64,000 bases of DNA from Shewanella indica (GCF_002836975.1 NZ_NIJK01000052.1:49136-113135); one strand, 5' to 3'; shown: positions 1 to 9,506, counted from the first letter of the stretch. Notes: generated by a model from the letters alone, not told the origin. Program-made: numbers and translations.

Positions 1-1266
1 TTGGAACGTAATTGTAGTCAGGGTCGCCAACAGGTACAGCAGCGCCATCACCAACACCACAGCCACCAGTTTGGAAGCCCAGAACACCAGGTTCGGCACA
101 GGCAGACTGTCGACTATGTCCCCCATTCCGGAGTTGCGCTCACGCCAGACAATCTCGGCGCTGTAGTAGATGAGTACTATCACCATCAACAAGCCGGTGG
201 CCCCGGCAATATTATCGACCATGTCCTGGGTCAGCGGCCAGTTGGAGGTACCATACCAACCAAAATCACCGAACATGGGCCCAACCAGGTTAAAGACGGT
301 GAGCAGCCCCAAAATCACAAACGGTGCTGTGTAGAGCACCTGGCGGATTTCAAAGCCGACTCGAGCCTTGAACTGCGCCGAAGTCGATGGCGAGCTTGCG
401 CGGCTCAGTTGCTGCAAAGGCTGCAATGTCGGGGTTGCAGACTGCTTGCCGGCGCGTTTGTCCTTCTTGCGAGTAAGTGTTGGTTGGCGCCAAACCTTGG
501 CTACAAGCAGCAAGATGACAGCCAGAGAAAGCCACATGGCGCGGTTGCTGAGCATAACACCGGTCAGCTCCACCAACTGGGTGTTTTTCTCGGCTATGGT
601 CCAGTAACGGGTAAGGTCGGCAAAGGTGCGCAGTGCAAAGGGATCCAACATGGCCGCCAGGGTGCGAAACTGCGGCTGGCTGGCCAGTTCGCCGGTGAGG
701 TTATAGATAATAAGCAGTGCTACGGCGGTCAGATACAAACCCATCATGGAGCGAAAACGGCTGGCCATGGCATAAAACAGCGCCGATATCAGCAACAGGC
801 TAGGCGCGGCCAACAGCAGCAAGGGCAGCAGATAATAGCTGAGCCGATTTTCACCGAAACGGCTGGCATCGACCCAAGGCATAAAAGAGCCGAGCCACAT
901 CGCCAGCGGCACCATAGAAAACACCGCCATGACCACCAGATAACTGCCGAAAAAACGCCCCAACTGATAGGCCAGCGGTGTCAGCGGTTTGGAATAGATC
1001 AGTTCCTCCATCCCGTGCTGCTGGTTGCGCACCGCTGTGCTACCGACAAAGTTGACCACGGCAAACATGGAGATAAAGCTCATGATCAGCAGGGTCTGGG
1101 CAATGCTGAAGGGGCTGTTCTTCAGCACCTCTCCACCACCACCTATCTGCACATTGTTGGATACAACGGATAGAAAGCTGATTAAAAACAACAGCAAAGA
1201 AACAACATAAAAAGATGGCTGCCGCAGATAGTAGCGCCATTCAAAGCGTAACATGGAAACAAACAT
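1..1266 (-). CDS. ABC-2 type transporter permease, partial (C-terminus beyond left edge)
   Basis: From an ATG at 1266 the minus frame stays open to base 1 (422 codons), so the gene is cut by the window edge. The translation has a hydrophobic segment near residue 20, then several membrane spans (about 60-80, 105-125, 145-165, 175-195, 225-245), a charged cytoplasmic stretch around 270-300, and further spans at the end, as in ABC-2 permeases. GAGGAA lies 6 nt before the 1266 ATG, which favours it over the in-frame ATG at 1254. The ATPase gene ends 10 nt upstream, so the two form one exporter operon. In some marine gammaproteobacteria such permeases continue into an M1 aminopeptidase domain; that part cannot be seen here. 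The substrate is unknown. Confidence 0.8.
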   Translation of the reverse strand, partial: MFVSMLRFEWRYYLRQPSFYVVSLLLFLISFLSVVSNNVQIGGGGEVLKNSPFSIAQTLLIMSFISMFAVVNFVGSTAVRNQQHGMEELIYSKPLTPLAYQLGRFFGSYLVVMAVFSMVPLAMWLGSFMPWVDASRFGENRLSYYLLPLLLLAAPSLLLISALFYAMASRFRSMMGLYLTAVALLIIYNLTGELASQPQFRTLAAMLDPFALRTFADLTRYWTIAEKNTQLVELTGVMLSNRAMWLSLAVILLLVAKVWRQPTLTRKKDKRAGKQSATPTLQPLQQLSRASSPSTSAQFKARVGFEIRQVLYTAPFVILGLLTVFNLVGPMFGDFGWYGTSNWPLTQDMVDNIAGATGLLMVIVLIYYSAEIVWRERNSGMGDIVDSLPVPNLVFWASKLVAVVLVMALLYLLATLTTITFQ

Positions 1267-1276
1267 GGGCAGTTCC

Positions 1277-2167
1277 TCAGGCAGCCTGAGCCGGCTTGCT
1301 GTTGCGGTGGCGATGCAGGGTGCTGAAATAAAGATCTTCCAACCCCGGCGTTGCCTGAGTAAAACCTTCCGGCGCCGAATCGGCCCAGACATGCAGCACA
1401 GTGCGACCGGCAAACAGGCGTTTGGCAATCACATTGAGCTGTTGTTCAAGCTCGCTGGCCTCGGCCTGGCTAACGGTGCGAGTCCAAATTTTTTGCTCCA
1501 AAGAGGCCACCAAATCCATGGGATTACCCTGCAGCAGGATCTGACCAGCGGCGAGCACCGCCATATTGGCGCAAAGCTCCGAGACATCTTCCACTATATG
1601 GGTCGAGAGGATAATCACCTTCTCTTCCCCCAGGCTCACCAACAGGTTGTGGAAACGGTTGCGCTCCTCAGGATCCAGGCCGGCAGTGGGTTCGTCAACA
1701 ATCAACAGTTTGGGGTCGCCAAGCAGCGCCTGCGCAATCCCGAAACGTTGACGCATACCGCCGGAAAAACCGCTGACCGCCTTATTCTTGTGTTGATAAA
1801 GGTTGGTGTGTGCCAGTAAGCCATCCACCATCTCACGCCGTTCACCCTTGTTGTTGATCCCTTTGAGAATAGCCAGGTGATCGAGCAAGTCCCAGGCGCT
1901 GATCCTGGGGTAAACATTAAAATCCTGCGGCAGATACCCCAGGGTCTGGCGCAATTTTTGCGGCTGTTTGAGAATGTCTATGCCGTCGAAACTAATGCTG
2001 CCGCTATCGGCACTTTGCAATGCGGCTATGGTGCGCATCAAAGAGGATTTGCCTGCACCGTTGGGACCGAGCAGACCAAACATCCCTTTCTCTACCTGTA
2101 GATTTACATTATCCAGTGCCTTAACACCGTTATCATAGGTCTTGCTTAGGGCTTCGATACTGAGCAT
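1277..2167 (-). CDS. ABC transporter ATP-binding protein
   Basis: A 296-residue nucleotide-binding subunit that would power the ABC-2 permease just downstream. Visible motifs are the Walker A GPNGAGKSS (about residue 34), a Q-loop region at LGYLPQDF, the signature SGGMRQR, the Walker B LLIVDEPTAGLD, and the switch histidine in STHIVED. The C-terminal 80 residues form the extra domain common in drug and bacteriocin exporter ATPases. It is the first gene of the pair. The long gap upstream (2168-2747) should hold its promoter, but no clear box is visible. Confidence 0.9.
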   Translation of the reverse strand: MLSIEALSKTYDNGVKALDNVNLQVEKGMFGLLGPNGAGKSSLMRTIAALQSADSGSISFDGIDILKQPQKLRQTLGYLPQDFNVYPRISAWDLLDHLAILKGINNKGERREMVDGLLAHTNLYQHKNKAVSGFSGGMRQRFGIAQALLGDPKLLIVDEPTAGLDPEERNRFHNLLVSLGEEKVIILSTHIVEDVSELCANMAVLAAGQILLQGNPMDLVASLEQKIWTRTVSQAEASELEQQLNVIAKRLFAGRTVLHVWADSAPEGFTQATPGLEDLYFSTLHRHRNSKPAQAA

Positions 2168-2747
2168 AGTTTCCTCATGCCGGAGAGATAAATGATGACC
2201 AAGCTAGCATGATTTAAACCTTGCGACCCGCAAAACTTGTAACAAAAAATCATACATTTAACATACTTTGTTCGCTAACACCGATAACCTTTTACTGGAC
2301 ACTTTCTCTTGTGCCGTTTGCCAACGGCTCGAGGCATCATCAAGAAGAATTAGCAGATACATTGATTATCCTGAGCGGGCACCCCTGGTTCGCGCTCCAA
2401 AAAATGTCGCCGGTGATGGATTATGCTATGTGCAGTACCTTGGCTGGACTATTTCACTTTTTTGCAGCGCCACCTCAGGAAGGGGCTCAAGGCTGACTTG
2501 TCCCAGGCTAAGGCGACTGTCGGCAAGGGTGAGCCTGATACGTTTGGCATTGAATTCGATATAAATAAGCGCCGGCTTTGTGCCGGACAACAGCTGCAAC
2601 ATATCATTTGCTTATGATTTTCTTGAGCTTAGGGAAGCCGACTTCGACTTGCCCCGGCATGCCTTCAGTCAGATGCCTTGAACGCCAATTGCTGTGTAAG
2701 CCACTCTCTACAAAAGTGAAGGCCACGAGGACTTATTCGCACCTTCC
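2168..2747. other. Intergenic gap, no gene recognised
   Basis: About 580 bases between the divergent-looking start of the ABC ATPase gene and the end of oleD. The plus strand has three overlapping frames of 64-98 codons, but they share no recognisable domain, have no convincing ribosome site and overlap one another. I see no RNA gene or terminator I could defend. Confidence 0.5.
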
Positions 2748-3956
2748 TTAGCTCGAGTGACCAAGAGAGCGCCTTAGCTTATTCATTCCCTGCTCCATAC
2801 TGACGATGACCCTGTAATCCAGGTCCCGCTTGGCGGCTGAGATGTCGTAGTAGTGGCTGCAGGAAAGCTGTTTGGCGACAAAGCGGGTCATCAGTGGCTC
2901 CTGCTTGATAGCCAGCAGTCGGTATATTCCTTCGAGCATGGCGCCAATGGCGTAGGCCAAAGTGGCCGGCACCCGCTTTTCCACCGCGGGTAAATTGTCA
3001 CAGGCAAGAATGCTGTCGAGCATGGCCGCCATAGTCAGGGGCTGATCGTTACTGACAAAATAGGCCTTGCCATTGCAGCGGCTAGGTTCGGCCAGCAGGC
3101 TTCTGGCCGCACTCAGGTGGGCAAAGGCGGCATTGTCGATATAGATGGTGTCCACCAATTTGTCTTCACGGCCCACCAACTTGAGCCGGCCCTTGCGACC
3201 TCGCTCCAGCACGCGGGGCACCAGATGAGGATCGCCAGGCCCCCAAATCAGGTGCGGCCGAATAGCCACTGTCTTCAAGCCGTTTTGGGCAGCGGCCAGC
3301 ACCAACTCTTCCGCTTCCGACTTGGAGGCGCCGTAATGGTTGAGATAACGCCTGGCGTAGGGAACCGACTCATCGATACCTGCCTCATCCTTGCCATCGA
3401 AGGTGACACTCGGCGTGCTGGTATAAACCAAATAACCAATCCCCAATTCACGGGCGCAGGCGATGATGTTTTCTGTCCCCAACACATTGGGGCGAAAATA
3501 GCTTGCTCTGCTGCCCCAGACTCCAGCCTTGGAGGCAACGTGAAAGATAAGCTCACAGCCATCGAGGGCTTGTTTCAATGCTTGCTTGTCGCAAATATCG
3601 GCGCGCACCATGGTGGCGCCCATGGCCTCGAGCGCCGGATAATGGCCCCTGGCCACCCCCACTACTTGAATACCGGCGGCCAGCAGCGGCCGACATATGG
3701 CTTCTCCCAAAAAGCCTCCGGCGCCTGTCACCAACACCCGCTTGACTCGGGTCGCGAGTTCCCGGGCCAGCGCCAACAGCTCGGGATGAAGTTCATCATG
3801 CCCGTTTTCTTGTGACAAAGCCGCTGTCTCTTGTAATAAAGCCGCAGTCTCTTGTGACAAAGCCGCGGGCAAATCCTGCGACGAGGCCGGTGAACAGTCC
3901 TGTGATGACGAGGCTATTGACTCAGGTGATTGAGATTGCGGTGCAGATGTGGCCAT
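2748..3956 (-). CDS. oleD: OleD, NADPH-dependent 2-alkyl-3-oxoalkanoate reductase
   Basis: A short-chain (extended SDR / 3-beta-HSD type) reductase that in the Ole pathway reduces the beta-keto acid made by OleA to a beta-hydroxy acid. The Rossmann motif VTGAGGFLGEAI sits near residue 76, and the catalytic YGASKSEAEEL (Tyr-x-x-x-Lys) near residue 212. It is the last gene of the oleABCD set, 22 nt after oleC. The first ~70 residues precede the enzyme fold and are unusual: Ser/Gln/Ala-rich, with three copies of a seven-residue unit (AALSQET, AALLQET, AALSQEN). This extension is probably a disordered tail. Confidence 0.88.
   Translation of the reverse strand: MATSAPQSQSPESIASSSQDCSPASSQDLPAALSQETAALLQETAALSQENGHDELHPELLALARELATRVKRVLVTGAGGFLGEAICRPLLAAGIQVVGVARGHYPALEAMGATMVRADICDKQALKQALDGCELIFHVASKAGVWGSRASYFRPNVLGTENIIACARELGIGYLVYTSTPSVTFDGKDEAGIDESVPYARRYLNHYGASKSEAEELVLAAAQNGLKTVAIRPHLIWGPGDPHLVPRVLERGRKGRLKLVGREDKLVDTIYIDNAAFAHLSAARSLLAEPSRCNGKAYFVSNDQPLTMAAMLDSILACDNLPAVEKRVPATLAYAIGAMLEGIYRLLAIKQEPLMTRFVAKQLSCSHYYDISAAKRDLDYRVIVSMEQGMNKLRRSLGHSS
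3804..3866 (-). repeat. Three tandem 21-bp repeats in the 5' part of oleD
   Basis: Three adjacent 21-bp units (3804-3824, 3825-3845, 3846-3866) differ by only a few bases. Each encodes one seven-residue AALSQET-like unit in the N-terminal tail of OleD. Two more degenerate units may follow to about 3914. The length keeps the reading frame. Confidence 0.85.
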
Positions 3957-3978
3957 AGTGGGTTTCTGTCTCTGTTAT

Positions 3979-5835
3979 CTATTTTGGCTTCCAGCCGTTT
4001 CCAGCCAACTGTTTTTGCGCCCAAACGGCAAGTTGCTCGCGAAATATCTTGGCATTGTGGCGCACATCCATGGGAAAACCAGGATGCAACATAAAATGCC
4101 TGATGCCCCGGGTCAGTGGCTGCTTGTCGGCAAGTGCCTGCAACTCGGTAAACAGCTGTTGCTGCTCAGTTGGCGACAGGAATTGCTCAAGCTCGATGCA
4201 GATAAGCGGTACTTTTTCGGGCACAGTGCTATCAAGAGAAGTGCTATCAAGGAAAGTGCTCTCAGCGCCAGTAGTATAAGAGAAAGTGCTCTCTTGGACT
4301 TTCCCACCGCCGCCAGGCTTATTCTGCGTCAGTTCAACGCCAACCAATGCCGAACGTTTAACCTGAGGATGGGTATTGAAAATCCGCTCACAGGGAATAG
4401 ACAGATAGCGCTTTTGCAGCTCACCGTCCTCAATGACATCCACTCTGTGGGCCTTACGGCCACACATCCACAAGCGGCCCTCGGCATCAAGATAACCGAG
4501 ATCGCCCATCCGGTGCAGTTGCCTGCCTTCATAGGCAATCTTGGCCTGCTTGTTGGCGCCTTCGCGGCGATAGTAGCTCTGGTTGACCACAGCGCCGTCA
4601 ACGACGATTTCGCCTATCTCCCCCGTCGCCAACTCGAGAGTCGGCGACCAGCTGTCGATGACCTCTTCACTGATCCCTATGATACTGACCCTTATTCCGG
4701 ATACCGGCTTACCGACACAGATGCCGCCCCCCTTGTCGGTGATGGCGGCGGTAGCGCCAAGCGCCTTGCTGCCAATCATGGAGACAGGCAGGGATTCGGT
4801 GGCACCATAGGAGTTGAGCACTTCGACATCCTCGGCCAACATGGCGGAGAAACGCGCTATCGCCTTGGGGTCGGCCGGTGCGCCGGCGGATATCACCCGC
4901 TTCAAGCTGTGCAGCCGGCACCCGTTTCCGCCCTGTCCCAAACGGTCGAGCAAGGCGGGATTCACAAACATATTGCTGCAGGCATAGTGCTCTATGGCGG
5001 CAAACAGGTTTTCCGGTCTGGCGGTTATCGGTTTGCTGGCATCCATTTCAGGCACAATTGATGCCATCCCCAGCGCCGGACCAAAGAGGGCAAACAGTGG
5101 GAAGGTAGACAGATCCCGCTCGCCGGGACGAATGCCATAGTCATGTCGCAGCGCGGTTATCTGCGCCTCAAACATACCGTGGCTGTAAACCACGCCTTTT
5201 GGAGTGCCGGTGCTGCCACTGGTAAACAAGATGGCCGCCATCTGCTGCGCGCCGAGCTTCGCCATGGGAAATGTGACTGACTCGGGTGCCCTGGCCAACA
5301 AACGGCTGACACTGCTGCCACCCCAAGGAGGGTTACGGCCAAGAAAGCCTTCACCTGCCGTCAGCAACAAGCGGATACTGGGTTTGCCCCAACCGAACAG
5401 CAATCTGGCCACATGGGCCTTGGGGATCCCGATAAAGGCGTCGGGCTCGGCTTCGGCCAGACACTGCTTGAGCTTGGCGATCCCCATACCTGGGTCCACC
5501 ATCACAGGGATGATCCCCGCCTTGAACAGGGCAAAGGTAAGCACAAAAAACTCTATCCCAGGAGTCACCATAAGCACGGCTTTCATCCCGGGCTTGAAGC
5601 CATAGTCGAGCAAGGCGCTGGCGAGTCGGTCGCTGTCGCTGTCCAGGGTCTTGAAATCAAGCTCCTGGTAACTGAACTTGCCAGCGCGGCGGCGCTGCAC
5701 TGCAACCGCCAGGTCCTCGCTCTGGCTGATGGCCGCCTGTTTCAGGTGGCGACACAGGTTGTGCCCCTTGGCGGAGTTTGCCTCCGGGGCCGGTTCATTG
5801 GCAGCCATTTGCGAGTCTTCGGCGGGTGGGAGCAT
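3979..5835 (-). CDS. oleC: OleC, AMP-dependent beta-lactone synthetase
   Basis: An ANL-superfamily (acyl-CoA synthetase-like) enzyme of 618 residues. In the Ole pathway it uses ATP to cyclise the beta-hydroxy acid from OleD to a beta-lactone. The phosphate-binding motif LFTSGSTGTPKG is near residue 203, and NSYGATES and the MGDLGYLD motif follow. The gene starts 1 nt after the oleB stop, so the two are translationally close. In the C-terminal domain (about residues 512-540) a Ser/Thr-rich insert of five 5-residue repeats lies between a core strand and the segment starting VPLICIELEQ; family members normally pass directly across this point. Confidence 0.9.
   Translation of the reverse strand: MLPPAEDSQMAANEPAPEANSAKGHNLCRHLKQAAISQSEDLAVAVQRRRAGKFSYQELDFKTLDSDSDRLASALLDYGFKPGMKAVLMVTPGIEFFVLTFALFKAGIIPVMVDPGMGIAKLKQCLAEAEPDAFIGIPKAHVARLLFGWGKPSIRLLLTAGEGFLGRNPPWGGSSVSRLLARAPESVTFPMAKLGAQQMAAILFTSGSTGTPKGVVYSHGMFEAQITALRHDYGIRPGERDLSTFPLFALFGPALGMASIVPEMDASKPITARPENLFAAIEHYACSNMFVNPALLDRLGQGGNGCRLHSLKRVISAGAPADPKAIARFSAMLAEDVEVLNSYGATESLPVSMIGSKALGATAAITDKGGGICVGKPVSGIRVSIIGISEEVIDSWSPTLELATGEIGEIVVDGAVVNQSYYRREGANKQAKIAYEGRQLHRMGDLGYLDAEGRLWMCGRKAHRVDVIEDGELQKRYLSIPCERIFNTHPQVKRSALVGVELTQNKPGGGGKVQESTFSYTTGAESTFLDSTSLDSTVPEKVPLICIELEQFLSPTEQQQLFTELQALADKQPLTRGIRHFMLHPGFPMDVRHNAKIFREQLAVWAQKQLAGNGWKPK
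4225..4299 (-). repeat. Five tandem 15-bp repeats inside oleC
   Basis: Five adjacent 15-bp units start at 4225, 4240, 4255, 4270 and 4285, with consensus AGTGCTMTCAAGRGA. On the coding strand they give five pentapeptides: VQEST, FSYTT, GAEST, FLDST and SLDST. The first two units are nearly identical, suggesting recent duplication. Confidence 0.85.
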
Positions 5836-5836
5836 C

Positions 5837-6823
5837 TCAGTCAGCGCTCCCGGCTGGGGTGATTTCCGCCGATGCCTTTTCTTCAGGGTTAGATGTTTGT
5901 TCGTCGGCGCTTTCAGCCACGGCCGTTTCAGCGATAAAGCGGCGAATATGGGCTATCACCTCATCACTGGCGTCTTCAAGAATATAATGGCCGCAGTCGG
6001 CAAAGGCGTGCAGCTCGGCTTTGGGCAAGCGCTGCTGCCAACCTTCAAGGAAGTGCCGGTCAAAGACAAAGTCCTTGAGGCCCCAAAGAATAATGGTCGG
6101 CACCTGGGTAAACTGCTGCAAACTGGCATCAATCGACTGTACCAAGTCCCAGTTTCTGTCGCCGGGCTTGAGCGGAATATCCTGTACAAACCTCAAAGTC
6201 GAGATTCGATTTTGCCAGGAGTTGAATGGTGCCACATAGGCACGGCGCACATCCGCGGCCATGGGCGCACGTTTGACCCCCACATAGGAAGCGGCGGACG
6301 AGAAGGCATTGAAGCCCCGCACCAGCAGGGTGCCAAGCGCGGTATCGCGGCAGATTTTTAGCGCCAGCGGTAAGGGCTTGCTCTTTGGCAAACCGAAGGC
6401 GGCGGTATTGAGCAGCACCAGGCGTTTAATCCGCTCGGGATAGCGGGCGGCATAGCCCATGCCTATCATGCCGCCCCAGTCATGCAGCACCAGTGTGATA
6501 TTGCTGCGAATATCCAGACTGTCCAGCAGTGCTTCCAGATCGTCGATACGCTGCGCCAGAGTGTAGTCATAGGCATCATCGCCCGGTTTGTCGGACAAGC
6601 CGCAACCTATATGATCCGGCACCACACATTCATATTGGTCGCTTAACGCCTGCACCAGGTTACGGTAGTAAAAAGACCAACTGGGGTTACCGTGCACCAT
6701 CACCACGGCATCGGGGCGTCGGCCGTTAATTCCGGCGGGTTTTTCATGCACATAATGCAGTTTGTGGCCGCCGAGCGTGATGAAATGACGCTTGAACGGG
6801 AAGAGTGTATCTAGGGTGGCCAT
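5837..6823 (-). CDS. oleB: OleB, alpha/beta-hydrolase (beta-lactone decarboxylase)
   Basis: An alpha/beta-hydrolase of the haloalkane-dehalogenase-like group. In the Ole pathway it opens the beta-lactone and releases CO2, leaving the internal alkene. The oxyanion-hole motif VHGNPSWSF is at about residue 44, the nucleophile Asp is in LVLHDWGGMIG, and the catalytic His is in CGHYILED. It lies 88 nt after oleA and 1 nt before oleC. The last ~25 residues are a Glu/Ala-rich tail. In several other bacteria oleB is fused to oleC; here they are separate. Confidence 0.9.
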   Translation of the reverse strand: MATLDTLFPFKRHFITLGGHKLHYVHEKPAGINGRRPDAVVMVHGNPSWSFYYRNLVQALSDQYECVVPDHIGCGLSDKPGDDAYDYTLAQRIDDLEALLDSLDIRSNITLVLHDWGGMIGMGYAARYPERIKRLVLLNTAAFGLPKSKPLPLALKICRDTALGTLLVRGFNAFSSAASYVGVKRAPMAADVRRAYVAPFNSWQNRISTLRFVQDIPLKPGDRNWDLVQSIDASLQQFTQVPTIILWGLKDFVFDRHFLEGWQQRLPKAELHAFADCGHYILEDASDEVIAHIRRFIAETAVAESADEQTSNPEEKASAEITPAGSAD

Positions 6824-6911
6824 TGGCTATCCTGTTGTTAATTTTGGTTATTTAGGCACTATTCTAATGGGCCCTGTCGAATGGGCATTGTCTAAAACCT
6901 GTATCAAGGGC

Positions 6912-7961
6912 TTACCAGCGCAGCCCCAGCATCATGCAGTTGAGCCCCGAGCCTATGCCAAGAAAGCTCACCCGGTCGCCTGCCTGCAAAAAGCCTTCAC
7001 CGTGGGCCAGCGCCGCCGACACAGGCAAAGAGACAGTGCCCATATTGCCAAGGCGGGCAAAGGTGGGAAACTCTTTGTGCTCGGCAATGCCCAGGGCGCC
7101 CAGTACTTGCTTACGGTTGGCAGCCCCCACCTGATGACAGATAACCTTATCCACCTGTCCGGCAAGCCACTGGCGCTGCTGCAAAAACTGCTCCCAGGTC
7201 TGGCGTGCCAGCTCCACCCCCTCCTTCAAAAGGGCAACGGCATCTGTGCGCATCACCTCGCGGTAGAGGCGGTTACCGACTTCGACAAAGCCCCACTGAC
7301 ACATCTGATGATGCTCCGGCGCCGCCAACTGACTGGCACCGAGCAGCTGATGCTTGCGGGAGGTGGTAAGCGGCAAGCTGCCATCTGTGAGGACAACGGC
7401 CACGGCACCTGAGCCGCCGGTCAGGGTGGCCAGAGACGCCGCAAAGTTTGCCATGCTGGGTTCGGCCAGCATCTGCTCTATGGACGCCTCGACTATCTCC
7501 CGGGATGATTCACAGGACACCACCATACCGGCACGGATCTGCCCCAGTTCAATACGGTTGGCCACATCCAGAATACCGGACAGGACTCCCAGGCAGGCGT
7601 TGCTGATATCAAAAACGGCGCAGCCGCGCCCGATACCTATGGCAGAAGCCACAGCGCAAGCCGTGGCCGGCTCATGCTGGTCACGGCACACGCCGGTGTA
7701 AACCAAGGCGCCAAGCGCTTTGGGATCCAGCCCAGTCTCGGCCAGCGCCTTTTGGGCGGCGCACACAGCGCCTTGGGAGACCTTGAAGCCCTTGGGCCAC
7801 CAACGACGCTCCTCAATACCCGTCAGGGCAGCGAGTTGTCCAATGGGGATACGAAACTTTTGATAAAGCGGCGCAAGCCGGGATTCCAACTCGCGGCTGG
7901 ACACCATTTCCGGCGCCAACTCATAAGCCAGACTATTGATATACACACGGGAATAATTCAT
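6912..7961 (-). CDS. oleA: OleA, thiolase-fold acyl-CoA condensing enzyme
   Basis: A 349-residue condensing enzyme that joins two fatty acyl-CoA chains head to head, the first step of long-chain olefin synthesis. The fold resembles FabH (beta-ketoacyl-ACP synthase III). The active Cys is in DISNACLGVL (about residue 123), the His in ICHQVGAAN, and the Asn region near ARLGNMGTVS. It is the first gene of oleABCD; its own ribosome site is weak. Together with OleBCD it would make long-chain polyunsaturated hydrocarbon from polyunsaturated acyl chains, as known in Shewanella. Confidence 0.92.
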   Translation of the reverse strand: MNYSRVYINSLAYELAPEMVSSRELESRLAPLYQKFRIPIGQLAALTGIEERRWWPKGFKVSQGAVCAAQKALAETGLDPKALGALVYTGVCRDQHEPATACAVASAIGIGRGCAVFDISNACLGVLSGILDVANRIELGQIRAGMVVSCESSREIVEASIEQMLAEPSMANFAASLATLTGGSGAVAVVLTDGSLPLTTSRKHQLLGASQLAAPEHHQMCQWGFVEVGNRLYREVMRTDAVALLKEGVELARQTWEQFLQQRQWLAGQVDKVICHQVGAANRKQVLGALGIAEHKEFPTFARLGNMGTVSLPVSAALAHGEGFLQAGDRVSFLGIGSGLNCMMLGLRW

Positions 7962-8117
7962 GAAAAGCCAATCGCTCTCTCGGGCGCTCTGTGCCCTTGT
8001 TATCTTTTGGGGTCGTGATAATTAAGTCTTATGCCCCAGGCTGGCGCCATTTGAACAAGAAATGGCGGGGTATTCAATAAAAAACGCATTAAGCCGGTAC
8101 CTGGCGCCGACTAATTC

Positions 8118-8148
8118 CCCGCTTGCGAGACATCTCTGTCCAAGCGGG
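8118..8148 (-). terminator. Hairpin downstream of the methyltransferase gene
   Basis: CCCGCTTG (8118-8125) pairs with CAAGCGGG (8141-8148), with a further inner pairing in the loop. There is no strong T run, so this may be a weak or Rho-assisted terminator between the methyltransferase gene and oleA. Confidence 0.5.
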
Positions 8149-8162
8149 CCTTGTTATTTCAT

Positions 8163-9506
8163 TTATCGGCCGCCAGGCAACCAGGCATGGATCAAAGCGT
8201 TGCGCGGCGTGGTGGCCTGCTCACAAAAGGCGCCGAGCTGCACCCGGTAACCGGCCTCCAACAGGAAACATACCCTGTCAAGCAGCAGATACCGTTCAAT
8301 AACCGGCCGAAACAGATGTGCCGCCAAGTCAATACGGGCGGTTAATCTGCGCCTTTGCTCCCCCAGGTGCTGATAGGCGGCAAAATCCACAGTCTCAGGC
8401 AATAGCACTCCCTTTTGCGCCGCGGCCCAAAGACAGAACTCCTTGAAGCTGCCGGACAACTGACTCTGCCGCACAGCAGGCAGTGGTAGATAAGTGTCCC
8501 GAGCGCGCACTTCACGCTGCAGACTATCGAATCCGAGCCGCCAACTGACCTCTTTGATCCTGTCGGCGCGCGCCTTTTGATTGGCAATAACACTGTGATT
8601 AAGCGGCAGTTGCAGCGCCGTCTTATCCAGTCGCAGCGCCTGCTCTTGGGCGCCTTGACTCAAGGGAGTGATATCGCCGGAGGGCAAGAGATGATAACAA
8701 CACGGGGAAACCGAGACCACGGCAGTACCACTTGCAACTGCGCGGCGCAGCAGCGTCAGGTGCAGCTCACCGCAGGCATGCAGCGCAATGGCATGCTGTT
8801 TGGGCTTAAGATAACAAGGCTCGGCAGCAAAGGCATCGGCGCAGACAAATTGCTGCGGCAAGTTACGTTTTTTTGCCGCTAGCTCGCCGGCTTCACACAA
8901 AGATGCTTGCCACTCCAGGCTCAATACCGCCTTGCCGCTCAAGGCGCTGAGCAGGCGCCCGAGATGCCCTTTCCCGGCGCACCACTCCAATAAAGGAAAG
9001 GGGTTGTTATGGGTGGCTATGGTATTGGCAAAGCGGCTTATCTGCTGCCATTTTCGGCCCTTGATACCGGCACTGAGCCGGGCCTCGGTTGCCGCGCAAA
9101 GCTTAGGTTGGTCGTTATCCTTTGCAGGTGCCGGATAATCAAAGAGCTGCCAGGCAAAGTGTCTCTTATCCCACAGGGCCAATTCCTGCTCGCTCAAATC
9201 TGCAGCCAAGGCCGGCCAGAGGGTTGCCAACAACAATGACTGACTGGCATCGACAGTCTCGAGCGCATCGTCATCCAATGCCCAAAGCGCTGCGGCCAGC
9301 TTGGCAAAACGCTGCTGCCAGGGAAGTTTTTGATGCTCGAAACTTCTGACACTCCAAAGCTCGCGGCTTGAGAGCAACAATTGACTGAGCTGTTGAAGCT
9401 CTGATTTCACCTCGGGCAAGCTGCAATCAACTGCCGTCAGCCGGGTTTCAACCCTGTAAGCCACTGGCTCGGCTTGCCGGGAGGAATTCTGTTGGCAGTC
9501 ACACAT
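8163..9506 (-). CDS. SAM-dependent methyltransferase (METTL25/RRNAD1-like domain)
   Basis: A 447-residue protein with an N-terminal helical region and a central methyltransferase fold. LEWCAGKGHLGRLLS (about residue 174) is a SAM-binding motif I, followed by an acidic strand end (LSLEWQASL), and ALHACGEL. SVSPCCYHLL resembles the Pro/Cys motif of the Methyltransf_32 group. The target is unknown. It is monocistronic, started at the ATG at 9506 with an AT-rich leader upstream. The family assignment is from motif layout only. Confidence 0.72.
   Translation of the reverse strand: MCDCQQNSSRQAEPVAYRVETRLTAVDCSLPEVKSELQQLSQLLLSSRELWSVRSFEHQKLPWQQRFAKLAAALWALDDDALETVDASQSLLLATLWPALAADLSEQELALWDKRHFAWQLFDYPAPAKDNDQPKLCAATEARLSAGIKGRKWQQISRFANTIATHNNPFPLLEWCAGKGHLGRLLSALSGKAVLSLEWQASLCEAGELAAKKRNLPQQFVCADAFAAEPCYLKPKQHAIALHACGELHLTLLRRAVASGTAVVSVSPCCYHLLPSGDITPLSQGAQEQALRLDKTALQLPLNHSVIANQKARADRIKEVSWRLGFDSLQREVRARDTYLPLPAVRQSQLSGSFKEFCLWAAAQKGVLLPETVDFAAYQHLGEQRRRLTARIDLAAHLFRPVIERYLLLDRVCFLLEAGYRVQLGAFCEQATTPRNALIHAWLPGGR

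Noticed and set aside
1..1173. 390-codon plus-strand frame at the left edge
   Set aside because: It is very rich in Gln, His and Gly and lies antisense to the ABC permease, whose minus frame has clear membrane spans and a ribosome site.
2221..2617. Three overlapping plus frames in the ABC-oleD gap
   Set aside because: No ribosome sites, no domains and low-complexity composition; they overlap each other in different frames.
3949..5061. 370-codon plus frame
   Set aside because: Antisense shadow of oleC; the minus frame has the ANL motifs.
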